Positions 1 to 6,376 are shown, counted from the first letter of the stretch. The stretch is DNA of 12,886 nucleotides from Desulfovibrio sp. (GCA_014804915.1 JAAUYW010000130.1:1-12886); one strand, 5' to 3'. Program-made: numbers and translations. The notes: a model not told the origin generated them from the sequence alone.

Positions 1-57
1 ATTCCCCACCTCTCCTGGTTTGCGCAGCAAGGCCTTTGGCGCCGGGGCGGCAATGGC
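1..57 (-). promoter_or_regulatory. Ribosome binding site of a minus-strand gene beginning at the left border
   Basis: Read on the minus strand, positions 16 to 12 give AGGAG in a longer AGGAGAGG. The last bases of the window (3 to 1) read AAT, so an ATG could start at position 2 if the next base outside is G, with a spacing of nine. This would be the gene following the RsbRD_N-type protein in the same operon. From recalled gene order in Desulfovibrio that gene would be dsrM, but none of its coding sequence is visible. The remaining bases hold no gene. Confidence 0.45.
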
Positions 58-630
58 TCAGGACTTTTCTGTGCCGTTTCCGCCATTTTGCGGAGCCGCC
101 CGGGCTTCTTCGCTGCCCTGGCCCCCCCGCTCCAGACGCTGCGCCCATTTGGCAAGCTGGCTATGCTGGTTTTTAATTTCCTTTATGCGCGATTCCGCCA
201 GGGTTTCGCGCGCCTTGGCATAAATGTCAAAAGCTAGCAGCGCGATCGTGTCCAGGCGCGATTCTGCCGCAAGATATTCGTCCAGCTGGTTTGCCGCGAG
301 CATCTCTCCAAGCGCGAGCTCGCGCAGGGCCGGCTTCATCAGGTAAAACACGGCCAGGCTTTCGCCAGGGCTGAATTTCTGGACAGCGCGCAGTTTTACA
401 AAGCGGTCAACCGCCGCCTTGACTTCTGCTTCATCCACTTCCTCCCCTGCGAGCGCGTCGTATATCGCATTCGCGGCCTGGCGCGTCATGTGCGCGACCG
501 GATTGGTGAAAGGGTCATTCCTTGTGCGCAAAAAGCCGCCAGTTTCAAGAGGATAGGTTGTGAATACGGCCTCCACCCACTTGTCAACAACCGCTTTTTT
601 GTGATTGCGCAAAATTTCCCTGGCGTCCAT
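58..630 (-). CDS. RsbRD_N-domain protein (dsrMKJOP-associated type)
   Basis: This 190-residue soluble protein has no signal peptide and no membrane segment. It is mostly helical and resembles the RsbRD N-terminal (sensor-type) domain. Recognisable marks are the NDPFTNPVAH stretch at residues 38-47, FSPGES at 86-91, and the helix around YAKARE (137-142), which runs into a charged region up to about 168. The last 20 residues are low-complexity, rich in G, E, A and N. In Desulfovibrio genomes a protein of this kind is recalled just upstream of dsrM, the first gene of the DsrMKJOP membrane complex that feeds electrons to dissimilatory sulfite reduction. Its exact role is not known to me; a sensory or assembly role is only an inference. 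A promoter lies about 45 bases upstream, and the start has GCAGGCG as a modest ribosome binding site. The protein has no STAS domain, so it is not a full RsbR stressosome protein. Confidence 0.75.
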   Translation of the reverse strand: MDAREILRNHKKAVVDKWVEAVFTTYPLETGGFLRTRNDPFTNPVAHMTRQAANAIYDALAGEEVDEAEVKAAVDRFVKLRAVQKFSPGESLAVFYLMKPALRELALGEMLAANQLDEYLAAESRLDTIALLAFDIYAKARETLAESRIKEIKNQHSQLAKWAQRLERGGQGSEEARAAPQNGGNGTEKS

Positions 631-674
631 CTGTCGCCTGCCATCCGCTTTTATGCCAGTTGTGAATGACCAAC

Positions 675-704
675 TTTATAAGAGGCAATTTGGCGTTGCG
701 TCAA
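675..704 (-). promoter_or_regulatory. Sigma-70-like promoter of the RsbRD_N-type gene
   Basis: On the minus strand a TTGACG -35 box (704-699) is followed by an 18-base spacer and a TATAAA -10 box (680-675). Transcription would begin near 668, giving a leader of about 38 bases before the ATG at 630. Both boxes match the consensus at five of six positions. If the downstream genes are dsrMKJOP, this would drive that operon. Confidence 0.6.
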
Positions 705-709
705 GCCCG

Positions 710-719
710 TTTCCGGAAA
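710..719. promoter_or_regulatory. Palindrome TTTCCGGAAA between divergent promoters
   Basis: This perfect 10-base palindrome lies six bases upstream of the -35 box of the minus-strand promoter and 25 bases upstream of the candidate -35 box of the plus-strand gene at 809. The core TTCCGGAAA recurs at 4557-4565 in front of the aldehyde oxidoreductase gene. It could be an operator, but TTCCGG is also common inside genes of this window, so the match may be chance. Confidence 0.25.
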
Positions 720-744
720 TTTCAGGCCCCGTTCTCCAGACTGG

Positions 745-773
745 TTGCCTCAAAGGCTCGCCTGTGGAATGAT
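745..773 (+). promoter_or_regulatory. Candidate weak promoter of the GlcG-like/tunR/tup run
   Basis: TTGCCT (745-750), a 17-base spacer and AATGAT (768-773) each match the sigma-70 consensus at four of six positions. The predicted transcript start near 780 leaves a leader of about 29 bases before the ATG at 809. A weak promoter would suit control by an activator, but no activator site has been shown. Confidence 0.35.
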
Positions 774-799
774 GCCTTGTCATGAATAACTTTTACGCT

Positions 800-804
800 G
801 GAGG
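800..804 (+). promoter_or_regulatory. Shine-Dalgarno site that fixes the start at 809
   Basis: GGAGG lies four bases before the ATG at 809. An in-frame ATG at 782 would place this site inside the coding region and add nine residues in front of a typical signal peptide. The start at 809 is therefore preferred. Confidence 0.8.
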
Positions 805-808
805 ACTT

Positions 809-1297
809 ATGCGTATTTTTGCGGCCTTCGCGCTTGCGCTCGCGCTGGCCCTGCCCGCAACCGCGGCAGAAGTGGGCAAATTGCAGCTTCCGGATGATAT
901 CACGCTTGCCCAGGCACAAAAAGTCATGGCTGGCGCTCTGGCATTTGCTGAAAAACAGGGCGTACCTATGAATATCGCCATTGTAGATGCAGGCGGCAAC
1001 CTGAAAGATTTCTGCCGGATGGATGGCGCATTTCTGGGCAGCATTGACATATCCGCCAAAAAGGCTAAAACAGCGCGCTTTTTCAATATGTCAACAGCCC
1101 AGCTTGGCGCGGTTTCGGGCCCTGGCCAGGAATTGTATGGCATTGAAACCACAAATAACGGCCTCGTTGTTTTCGGGGGCGGAGAATTGTTGCGAAACAG
1201 GGATGGCGTTATCATTGGCGCAATCGGCGTGAGCGGCGGTTCTGTAGCCGAGGATGCCAATGTCGCTCGAGCCGGAGTGGAGGCCCTGAACAAATAG
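809..1297 (+). CDS. GlcG/HbpS-family heme-binding-like secreted protein
   Basis: This 162-residue protein belongs to the GlcG/HbpS/PduO-C-like family (often listed as heme-binding protein family PF03928), whose members bind heme or corrinoids or have unknown roles. Residues 1-20 form a signal peptide (basic start, Ala/Leu core, ATAA|E cleavage region), so it is predicted to be periplasmic. Family marks are VDAGGNLKDFCRMDGA at 59-74 and GAIGVSGGSVAEDANVARAG at 137-156, both in the usual places. The length fits a complete single domain. It stands nine bases before the TunR-like regulator and heads the run leading into tupABC, so co-transcription is likely. A link to tungstate or molybdate handling is only inferred from position; ligand binding cannot be told from the sequence. 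Confidence 0.8.
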   Translation: MRIFAAFALALALALPATAAEVGKLQLPDDITLAQAQKVMAGALAFAEKQGVPMNIAIVDAGGNLKDFCRMDGAFLGSIDISAKKAKTARFFNMSTAQLGAVSGPGQELYGIETTNNGLVVFGGGELLRNRDGVIIGAIGVSGGSVAEDANVARAGVEALNK

Positions 1298-1306
1298 CGG
1301 CCGATC

Positions 1307-2242
1307 ATGGGGGCCGGAAAGGCGGAAACACGGCGCGTTCTGACGCCAGCCGAGCTGGAGTCGCTTACTGACGCCTGGTCGATCTGGATAGGGGAAGCGG
1401 CGACTCCAGGACGCAGGCTGGCGCGCCTCAGGCTGCACCTGTTTTTCCTGCTGGCCCGTTTTGGCGGCTTGCGCCTGGCCGAGATCGCGTCGTTCACGCC
1501 GAGTCAGCTTGATCTGGCAACCGGATACCTGCGTCTGGAAGATCGCGGCCTCTTTATGCCGGCAGGCGCGATGCGGGCGGCCAGGCGCATCCTTGCCCTG
1601 GCCGAGGCCGGAAATCCCGAGTTTTTGCGGCTTGATTCAGGCTTCTTGCGCCGCGCCTTTTATGGGGTTGCCGAGCTGGCAGGGCTGCCGCCAGCCCTTT
1701 GCGCCCCGCGCGCGCTTCGCTATGCCCGCGCCAATGAACTGCTGGCAATGCGGATGCCTCTCGAGCTTGTAGCCAGATCGCTCGGTTTTAAAAATCCGCT
1801 GCAGCTAGCCGCGCTCTTCCCGCCAGCTTGTGAAAACGCGGACAATTCGCCAAACAGTCTGGCTGGACTTGTGCTGCGCCTGGAAGCAGGCCAGCGCAGC
1901 GCGCGGCTCCTGATTGAGCTGGCGCCAGGGACGTATTTGCAGGTCATCAGCCCTCTCGCCGATCTGCTCGCCATTGAGCCCAGGCCAGGTCACGCAGCCA
2001 GACTTCATATTCCGCCAGCCTGTATTTTTCCGGCTGCCAATTTTCCGGACTCTGAAAACCGCCTTGCCTGCGCCCTGGCAGACATCACGGGCGATCAATT
2101 TGAAATTTGCCTGACGCTCGGCCTTGGTTCCAGACTGAAGCTGCAAGCTGTTATGAGTCCTCTTGTAACGGATTTCACAAAGTTCAGGCCAGGAAAAAAT
2201 TTTGCTGTTCATATTCCGCCGCATTTGATACGATTGCGCTGA
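1307..2242 (+). CDS. tunR: TunR-like tungstate/molybdate-responsive regulator (recombinase-derived DNA-binding domain + two Mop domains)
   Basis: This 311-residue protein has two parts. Residues about 10-172 resemble the catalytic domain of XerC/XerD tyrosine recombinases: RFGGLRLAEI (51-60) carries the first catalytic arginine, R56, and the stretch ending in ALR at 136-138 resembles box II. It looks catalytically dead. The box II histidine is replaced by R135, LGFKNP at 159-164 lacks the usual histidine after LG, and no tyrosine stands where the nucleophile should be (L170, F171). Residues about 184-243 and 250-311 are two Mop/TOBE domains, as in the oxyanion-sensing part of ModE. This arrangement matches the TunR family of sulfate reducers, which controls modABC or TSUP transporter genes and responds to tungstate. 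It stands 35 bases before tupA, its probable target and co-transcribed partner. No clear ribosome binding site precedes the ATG, so its translation may be coupled to the gene before it. Confidence 0.85.
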   Translation: MGAGKAETRRVLTPAELESLTDAWSIWIGEAATPGRRLARLRLHLFFLLARFGGLRLAEIASFTPSQLDLATGYLRLEDRGLFMPAGAMRAARRILALAEAGNPEFLRLDSGFLRRAFYGVAELAGLPPALCAPRALRYARANELLAMRMPLELVARSLGFKNPLQLAALFPPACENADNSPNSLAGLVLRLEAGQRSARLLIELAPGTYLQVISPLADLLAIEPRPGHAARLHIPPACIFPAANFPDSENRLACALADITGDQFEICLTLGLGSRLKLQAVMSPLVTDFTKFRPGKNFAVHIPPHLIRLR

Positions 2243-2277
2243 AAATTTATTCTTCAATACCAGCGCAGGAGCGATCT

Positions 2278-3099
2278 ATGACTGGCAAAAAAATCCTGTA
2301 CGGGCTTTTGGGCGCGCTTTTGTTTGCAGCGCCTGTATCCGCGGCAGACACGTTGATGATGGCCACGACAACCAGCACCCAGGACACAGGGCTTCTGGAA
2401 TACCTTAAACCCTATTTCAGCAAGGACACAGGCATTGATCTCAAATGGGTGTCTGTTGGCACCGGCAAGGCGCTTGAGCTCGCCAAAAACTGCGATGCGG
2501 ACGTGCTGCTGGTGCATGCGCCCGCAGCCGAGAAGAAATTTGTGGAAGAGGGGCATGGCATAGACCGGCGCCAGATAATGTATAACGATTTTGTAGTCGT
2601 CGGGCCAAGGGATGATCCCGCGGGCGCAGGCGGCAAGGATGTCGCCCAGGCGTTCAGGGCCATTATTGGCGGCAAGGCGCCATTTGTGAGCCGGGGCGAC
2701 GAATCTGGCACACACAAGTCTGAAAAGGCAATCTGGAAGCAGGCCGGCATTGAGCCTGAAAAGAATTCGGATGTCTATGTTTCCGCAGGCTCGGGCATGA
2801 TGGCGACATTGCGTATGGCTGCGGAAAAGAAAGGCTACGCGCTAACCGACCGGGGCACCTGGATCAAGTTCTCCAATCAGGAAGGCGACAGGAATCCGCT
2901 CGCGATTGTTGTGGAAGGCGACAAGCCCCTGCTCAATCAGTACAGCGTGATCACAGTCAATCCGGCACAGTGCAAAAAAGTCAATCCCGAGCTTGCCAAA
3001 AAGTTCGAGGACTGGTGGGTGAGTCCTCAAACCCAGAAGCTGATTGAGGATTTCCGCCTGGAAGGCAAGCAGCTCTTTTTCCCCAATGCAGGCAAATAG
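2278..3099 (+). CDS. tupA: Tungstate ABC transporter, periplasmic binding protein TupA
   Basis: This 273-residue protein captures tungstate in the periplasm and delivers it to TupBC. Residues 1-22 are a signal peptide ending PVSA. The mature start carries the TTTSTQDTGLL signature at 30-40, and SRGDESGTH lies at 138-146. Both are typical of TupA rather than ModA, and these segments form the oxyanion pocket in the family. The length is normal. The start at 2278 has AGGAG six bases upstream (2267-2271). A longer reading from 2107 would run inside the regulator gene and bury the signal peptide. It lies between the TunR-like gene and tupB. TupA proteins generally prefer tungstate strongly over molybdate, but selectivity here is inferred from the family. 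Confidence 0.93.
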   Translation: MTGKKILYGLLGALLFAAPVSAADTLMMATTTSTQDTGLLEYLKPYFSKDTGIDLKWVSVGTGKALELAKNCDADVLLVHAPAAEKKFVEEGHGIDRRQIMYNDFVVVGPRDDPAGAGGKDVAQAFRAIIGGKAPFVSRGDESGTHKSEKAIWKQAGIEPEKNSDVYVSAGSGMMATLRMAAEKKGYALTDRGTWIKFSNQEGDRNPLAIVVEGDKPLLNQYSVITVNPAQCKKVNPELAKKFEDWWVSPQTQKLIEDFRLEGKQLFFPNAGK

Positions 3100-3113
3100 C
3101 AGGGCAATACGGC

Positions 3114-3153
3114 CCCGGGCAGCCTGTTGAAGCTTTCCGGGCGCGCCCTTTTT
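3114..3153 (+). terminator. GC-rich hairpin or palindrome with T run between tupA and tupB (possible attenuator)
   Basis: The arms CCCGG (3114-3118) and CCGGG (3137-3141) can pair, and the self-complementary GGGCGCGCCC (3139-3148) runs straight into five T (3149-3153). The structure sits four bases before the tupB ATG, which has no Shine-Dalgarno site. It could reduce expression of the permease and ATPase relative to the binding protein, or stop part of the transcripts. The stem is short, so this is tentative. Confidence 0.3.
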
Positions 3154-3157
3154 ATTC

Positions 3158-3853
3158 ATGGATTACTTTTCGGACGGTTTTGCAAAGGCGCTGAATCTGC
3201 TGCTGGATCTCCATCCGGCTACCATTTCCGCCATTGAGGTTACGCTGGTTTCAACTGCCTGGTCGGTTGGCATGGCTATGCTGCTGGGCCTGCCGGCTGG
3301 TTTTTGCCTTGGTTATTACGATTTTGCCAGCAGGCGCCTGCTTCGACTGCTTTCGGACACCCTGCTTGCCTTTCCGACAGTGCTTATTGGCCTGATTGTC
3401 TATGTGTTGATTACCTATCGCGGACCGCTTGGCCAGTTTGGGCTGCTGTTTACAATGCCAGGCATGATCATTGGCCAGACCATGCTGGCCCTGCCAATTG
3501 TGATCTCATGGACAGCGCAGGCGGTTGAGCGCATGGATTCCCGCTGCCGCATGACCTTGCTGACCCTCGGGGCAAACCCGGCGCAGCTCGCCCTGCTCAC
3601 CATCTGGGAGGCGCGCTACGAGATCTGCATGGTCTGCGCGACTGCTTTTGGTCGGGTTGTAACCGAGGTGGGAATCGCCATGATGCTGGGCGGCAACATT
3701 CTCAATGCCACGCGCACAATGACAACCGCCATCTCTCTGGAAACCAGCAAGGGCGAATTTGCCCAGGGCATTGCCCTTGGCCTGGTGCTTCTCGCCATTG
3801 CCTTTATCCTCAATGCGCTGCTTGTATTCCTGCGGCGCAGGGGGCGCCAATGA
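3158..3853 (+). CDS. tupB: Tungstate ABC transporter, membrane permease TupB
   Basis: This 231-residue integral membrane protein is the channel subunit of the tungstate importer. Several hydrophobic segments are visible: about residues 24-50, 60-95, 100-125, 165-180 and 205-225. The cytoplasmic loop with LTLGANPAQLALLTIWEARY followed by the TAFGRVVTEVGIAMMLGGNI segment is the TupB-type version of the EAA loop that docks the ATPase. The ATG at 3158 is the first possible start after an in-frame stop at 3128-3130. It lacks a clear ribosome binding site and directly follows a GC palindrome with a T run. The stop overlaps the tupC start (ATGA, 3850-3853), indicating coupled translation with the ATPase. 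Confidence 0.92.
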   Translation: MDYFSDGFAKALNLLLDLHPATISAIEVTLVSTAWSVGMAMLLGLPAGFCLGYYDFASRRLLRLLSDTLLAFPTVLIGLIVYVLITYRGPLGQFGLLFTMPGMIIGQTMLALPIVISWTAQAVERMDSRCRMTLLTLGANPAQLALLTIWEARYEICMVCATAFGRVVTEVGIAMMLGGNILNATRTMTTAISLETSKGEFAQGIALGLVLLAIAFILNALLVFLRRRGRQ

Positions 3854-4500
3854 GTCTGGTTTACGAGGCGCAAAACCTGCGCCAGGCATACGGAGGCCTG
3901 CCTGCCTTGCAGATTTCCGCATTCAGGCTGGAAAAAGGCGATGCCCTGATTCTTCAGGGGCCTAACGGGAGCGGCAAATCGACTTTTTTACGCCTGCTGG
4001 CTTTTCTAGAAAAACCGTCAGGAGGGAGCCTGCGCTATTTTGGAGGCAGGGAGCCGCGCAGGGAGTGCACGCTGCTTTTGCAGGAACCCTGGCTTTTGCA
4101 TGCCACAGTGTTTCAGAATGTTGTCCTGGGCCTGAAGCTGAGAGGCATCAGGCAGGATTTGCGTGCAAGCTATGAAGCCGCAATGCGGGCTAGCGGCTTT
4201 GACAGGCCGGAGGCTTATGCCCTGCGCAGGCCAGCCGCCCTTTCCGGCGGGGAAAAGCAGAGAGTCGCGCTCGCCGCCAGGCTGGCCCTGAAGCCAGTCG
4301 TCCTGCTCCTGGACGAGCCAACTGCCTATGTGGACAGCAGGAGCGCGGCCTGCATACTTGACGCATTGCGCGCCGCGCATCAGGCCGGGCTCACCATTGT
4401 CTGCGCTTCGCATGATCCGGGCATCGCCCAGGCGCTCGGCGCCGCCACAATGGCGATTGAAAGGCCGGATTCAGACACGCGATTTTCCGGACAGGCCTGA
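3850..4500 (+). CDS. tupC: Tungstate ABC transporter, ATP-binding protein TupC
   Basis: This 216-residue ABC ATPase powers tungstate import on the inner face of the membrane. It has a Walker A motif GPNGSGKST at residues 37-45, the ABC signature LSGGEKQR at 131-138, Walker B VVLLLDEPT at 150-158, and the switch histidine H188 in ASHD. It is short for an ABC ATPase and has no C-terminal Mop/TOBE domain, unlike ModC, which agrees with the Tup type. The start overlaps the tupB stop by four bases. The stop codon lies inside the loop region of a hairpin that probably ends this transcript. Confidence 0.92.
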   Translation: MSLVYEAQNLRQAYGGLPALQISAFRLEKGDALILQGPNGSGKSTFLRLLAFLEKPSGGSLRYFGGREPRRECTLLLQEPWLLHATVFQNVVLGLKLRGIRQDLRASYEAAMRASGFDRPEAYALRRPAALSGGEKQRVALAARLALKPVVLLLDEPTAYVDSRSAACILDALRAAHQAGLTIVCASHDPGIAQALGAATMAIERPDSDTRFSGQA

Positions 4501-4514
4501 AAAGCGTGTCTTTT
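4473..4514 (+). terminator. Probable intrinsic terminator overlapping the tupC stop
   Basis: AGACACGC (4473-4480) pairs with GCGTGTCT (4504-4511). After a two-base bulge, TTTTC (4483-4487) pairs with GAAAA (4499-4503), giving a 13-pair stem around an 11-base loop. A short T run (4511-4514) follows. The tupC stop (4498-4500) lies within the structure. It would separate the tup run from the oxidoreductase gene, which has its own candidate promoter just after. The short T run makes full efficiency uncertain. Confidence 0.5.
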
Positions 4515-4525
4515 CATACGTATTG

Positions 4526-4555
4526 TTGACCCTTGTCAGGAAATCGGGCAATCAT
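4526..4555 (+). promoter_or_regulatory. Candidate promoter of the aldehyde oxidoreductase run
   Basis: TTGACC (4526-4531) matches the -35 consensus at five positions. After an 18-base spacer, AATCAT (4550-4555) matches the -10 box at four. Transcription would start near 4562, some 32 bases before the ATG at 4594. The box lies directly after the probable terminator of the tup run, so it would drive aor, the MoaD-like gene and the E1 gene. Confidence 0.5.
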
Positions 4556-4556
4556 G

Positions 4557-4565
4557 TTCCGGAAA
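4557..4565. promoter_or_regulatory. Palindromic TTCCGGAAA at the predicted aor transcript start
   Basis: TTCCGGAA is self-complementary and lies right after the -10 box, where a bound repressor would block transcription. The same nine bases occur at 711-719 between the divergent promoters at the left. Sharing between the two is suggestive only. Confidence 0.25.
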
Positions 4566-4593
4566 CCATTCAACACTGGATTGAGAGGTCTGG

Positions 4594-6336
4594 ATGTACC
4601 AGTTTTTGCGCGTGAACATGGACACAAGGGAATGCCGGTTTGAGCCGGTGCCAAGGGAATACGAGGGGCTGGGCGGACGCGGCCTGACGTCGGCCATAGT
4701 CGCCAATGAGGTTGATGCCGGCTGCAATCCGATTGGGCCGCATAACAAGCTTGTCTTTGCGCCCGGATTGCTGGGAGCCACCAACAGCCCCAACACCAAT
4801 CGCCTTTCAGTAGGCTGCAAAAGTCCGCTCACTGGCGGCATCAAGGAAGCCAATGCCGGCGGTCAGCCAGGCGGACACCTGGCACGGCTTGGCATCCTCG
4901 CCATAATTGTCGAAAAACTGCCAAAAGATGGCGAATGGTGGGATCTGGAAGTAAAAAAAGATTCCGCGCGCCTGGTTAAATCCTCTGTCAGTGGCCTGAA
5001 CAACTTTGACGCAGTGGACAAGCTGCGCGGCTCCTATGGGGACAAATGCAGCTATATCACGATCGGACGCGCAGGCGAGTTCAAATTGACGGCAGCCAGC
5101 ATCGCCTGCACAGACCGTGAGCTGAGGCCAACGCGCCATGCTGGCCGCGGCGGAGTTGGCGCTGTCATGGGCTCCAAGGGCCTGAAGGCGATCATTGTCG
5201 ATCCCGCAGGCGGAGACACGGCGCCAATTCAGGATGTAAAGGCATTTCGCGAGGCCTCAAAACGGTTCGCAAAGGCATTGGCCGAGAATCCGGTTACGAG
5301 CCAGGCGCTGCCAAATTACGGCACAGACGTGCTTGTAAATATCATCAATGAGGCTGGCGGCCTGCCTACCCATAACTTTGAGTATGGCCGTTTTCCGGAG
5401 CATGAGAAGGTTTCCGGCGAGCGCATGAACGAGCTCACGACAAAACGCGGCGGCGAGGGCGTTGTCGCGCATGGCTGCATGAGCGGCTGCGTGATTCGCT
5501 GTAGCGGGCTGTATCCTGGCAAAAATGGCAAGCTGATTAGCAAATGGCCGGAATATGAGACAGTGTGGTGTTTTGGCCCCCATTCTGAAATCGATGATCT
5601 CGATTTCATCGCCAAATGCGACTATCTCTGCGATGATTATGGCGTTGATACGATTGATGTCGGCGTAGCGATCGGCACAGCCATGGCTGGGGGCGGCATT
5701 CCGTGGGGAGACAAGGACGCTGTGCTGGAGGCAATGCACGGCATCAGCAAGGGCACTCCCCTTGGCCGTATTATCGGCTGCGGAGCCGCCACTACCGGGC
5801 GCGTGTTTGGCGTGCGCAGGGTGGCCGCCGTGAAAGGGCAGAGCCTGCCGGCGTATGACCCCCGCGCAGTCAAGGGCCAGGGCGTAACCTACGCCACTAC
5901 GCCTATGGGCGCTGATCACACTGCAGGTTACGCTGTTACAGCCAATATCCTTCATTGCGGCGGTTATGTCGATCCGCTCAAAAAAGAAGGCCAGATCGAG
6001 CTGTCCCGCAATCTCCAGATTGCAACCGCATCCATTGACAGCGTGGGCCTGTGCCTGTTCACCGCCTTCGCGCTGCTGGATGTGCCGGATGCCCTGCCCG
6101 CAGTAGTTGACATGCTGAATGCGAAGTTTGGCTGGCAGCTCACCGGGGATGATGTAAGCGGCCTTGGCAAGCGCATTCTGACAATGGAGATTGATTTCAA
6201 CAGGCGGGCCGGAATTCCCGCATCGGCAGACCGGTTGCCGGAATTCTTCGAGGAAGAGCCGTTGCCGCCGCATGACACGGTATTTGACTTCACTACGGAA
6301 GAGCTGCAAAAAACCCTGGATTTTGCTGATAAATGA
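4594..6336 (+). CDS. aor: Aldehyde:ferredoxin oxidoreductase family tungsten (or molybdenum) enzyme
   Basis: This 580-residue cytoplasmic enzyme of the AOR family carries a bis-pterin metal site and one [4Fe-4S] cluster. Typical members oxidise aldehydes to acids with ferredoxin. Visible marks are GLGGRGLTS near residues 25-33, RHAGRGGVGAVMGSKGLKAI near 181-200, DDYGVDTID at 347-355, GADHT at 439-443 and DSVGLC at 482-487. Cluster ligands are C295, C299, C303 and C487. The first three are spaced Cx3Cx3C, where the Pyrococcus furiosus enzyme has Cx2Cx3C. The start has AGAGG (4584-4588) five bases upstream. Next to tupABC and cofactor genes a tungsten enzyme is likely. No ferredoxin or iron-sulfur partner gene adjoins it. 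The substrate is not readable; relatives of this length also include YdhV/hydroxycarboxylate-oxidoreductase-like proteins. Confidence 0.92.
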   Translation: MYQFLRVNMDTRECRFEPVPREYEGLGGRGLTSAIVANEVDAGCNPIGPHNKLVFAPGLLGATNSPNTNRLSVGCKSPLTGGIKEANAGGQPGGHLARLGILAIIVEKLPKDGEWWDLEVKKDSARLVKSSVSGLNNFDAVDKLRGSYGDKCSYITIGRAGEFKLTAASIACTDRELRPTRHAGRGGVGAVMGSKGLKAIIVDPAGGDTAPIQDVKAFREASKRFAKALAENPVTSQALPNYGTDVLVNIINEAGGLPTHNFEYGRFPEHEKVSGERMNELTTKRGGEGVVAHGCMSGCVIRCSGLYPGKNGKLISKWPEYETVWCFGPHSEIDDLDFIAKCDYLCDDYGVDTIDVGVAIGTAMAGGGIPWGDKDAVLEAMHGISKGTPLGRIIGCGAATTGRVFGVRRVAAVKGQSLPAYDPRAVKGQGVTYATTPMGADHTAGYAVTANILHCGGYVDPLKKEGQIELSRNLQIATASIDSVGLCLFTAFALLDVPDALPAVVDMLNAKFGWQLTGDDVSGLGKRILTMEIDFNRRAGIPASADRLPEFFEEEPLPPHDTVFDFTTEELQKTLDFADK

Positions 6337-6345
6337 TCAAAAATC

Positions 6346-6365
6346 GGGGCAGGGACGCCTGCCCC
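6346..6365 (+). other. Perfect 8-bp hairpin between aor and the MoaD-like gene
   Basis: GGGGCAGG (6346-6353) and CCTGCCCC (6358-6365) are exact complements around a GACG tetraloop. The structure lies nine bases after the aor stop and 11 bases before the next ATG, in place of a ribosome binding site. No T run follows, so it is not an ordinary intrinsic terminator. It may protect the aor message from 3' decay, limit translation of the downstream gene, or set relative amounts of enzyme and cofactor protein. Confidence 0.6.
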
Positions 6366-6376
6366 TGCTTCTGCTT

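Noticed and set aside
782..808. Upstream ATG start for the GlcG-like gene
   Set aside because: It would bury the GGAGG site and put nine extra residues before a normal signal peptide.
793..1497. Minus-strand open frame of 234 codons opposite the GlcG-like gene
   Set aside because: It has low-complexity Ser/Arg/Ala-rich composition, spans two real plus-strand genes and shows no motif.
1307..1820. Integrase-like domain as a sign of a mobile element
   Set aside because: The catalytic histidine and tyrosine are missing, the protein continues into two Mop domains, and there is no tRNA, attachment site or other phage or transposon gene nearby.
2107..2277. Longer N-terminus for TupA
   Set aside because: It overlaps the regulator gene in another frame and hides the signal peptide that starts at 2278 behind a good ribosome binding site.
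5257..6309. Long minus-strand open frame (350 codons) opposite aor
   Set aside because: It is rich in Cys, His and Arg with no domain pattern, lies fully opposite a well-conserved enzyme gene, and is a frame shadow.
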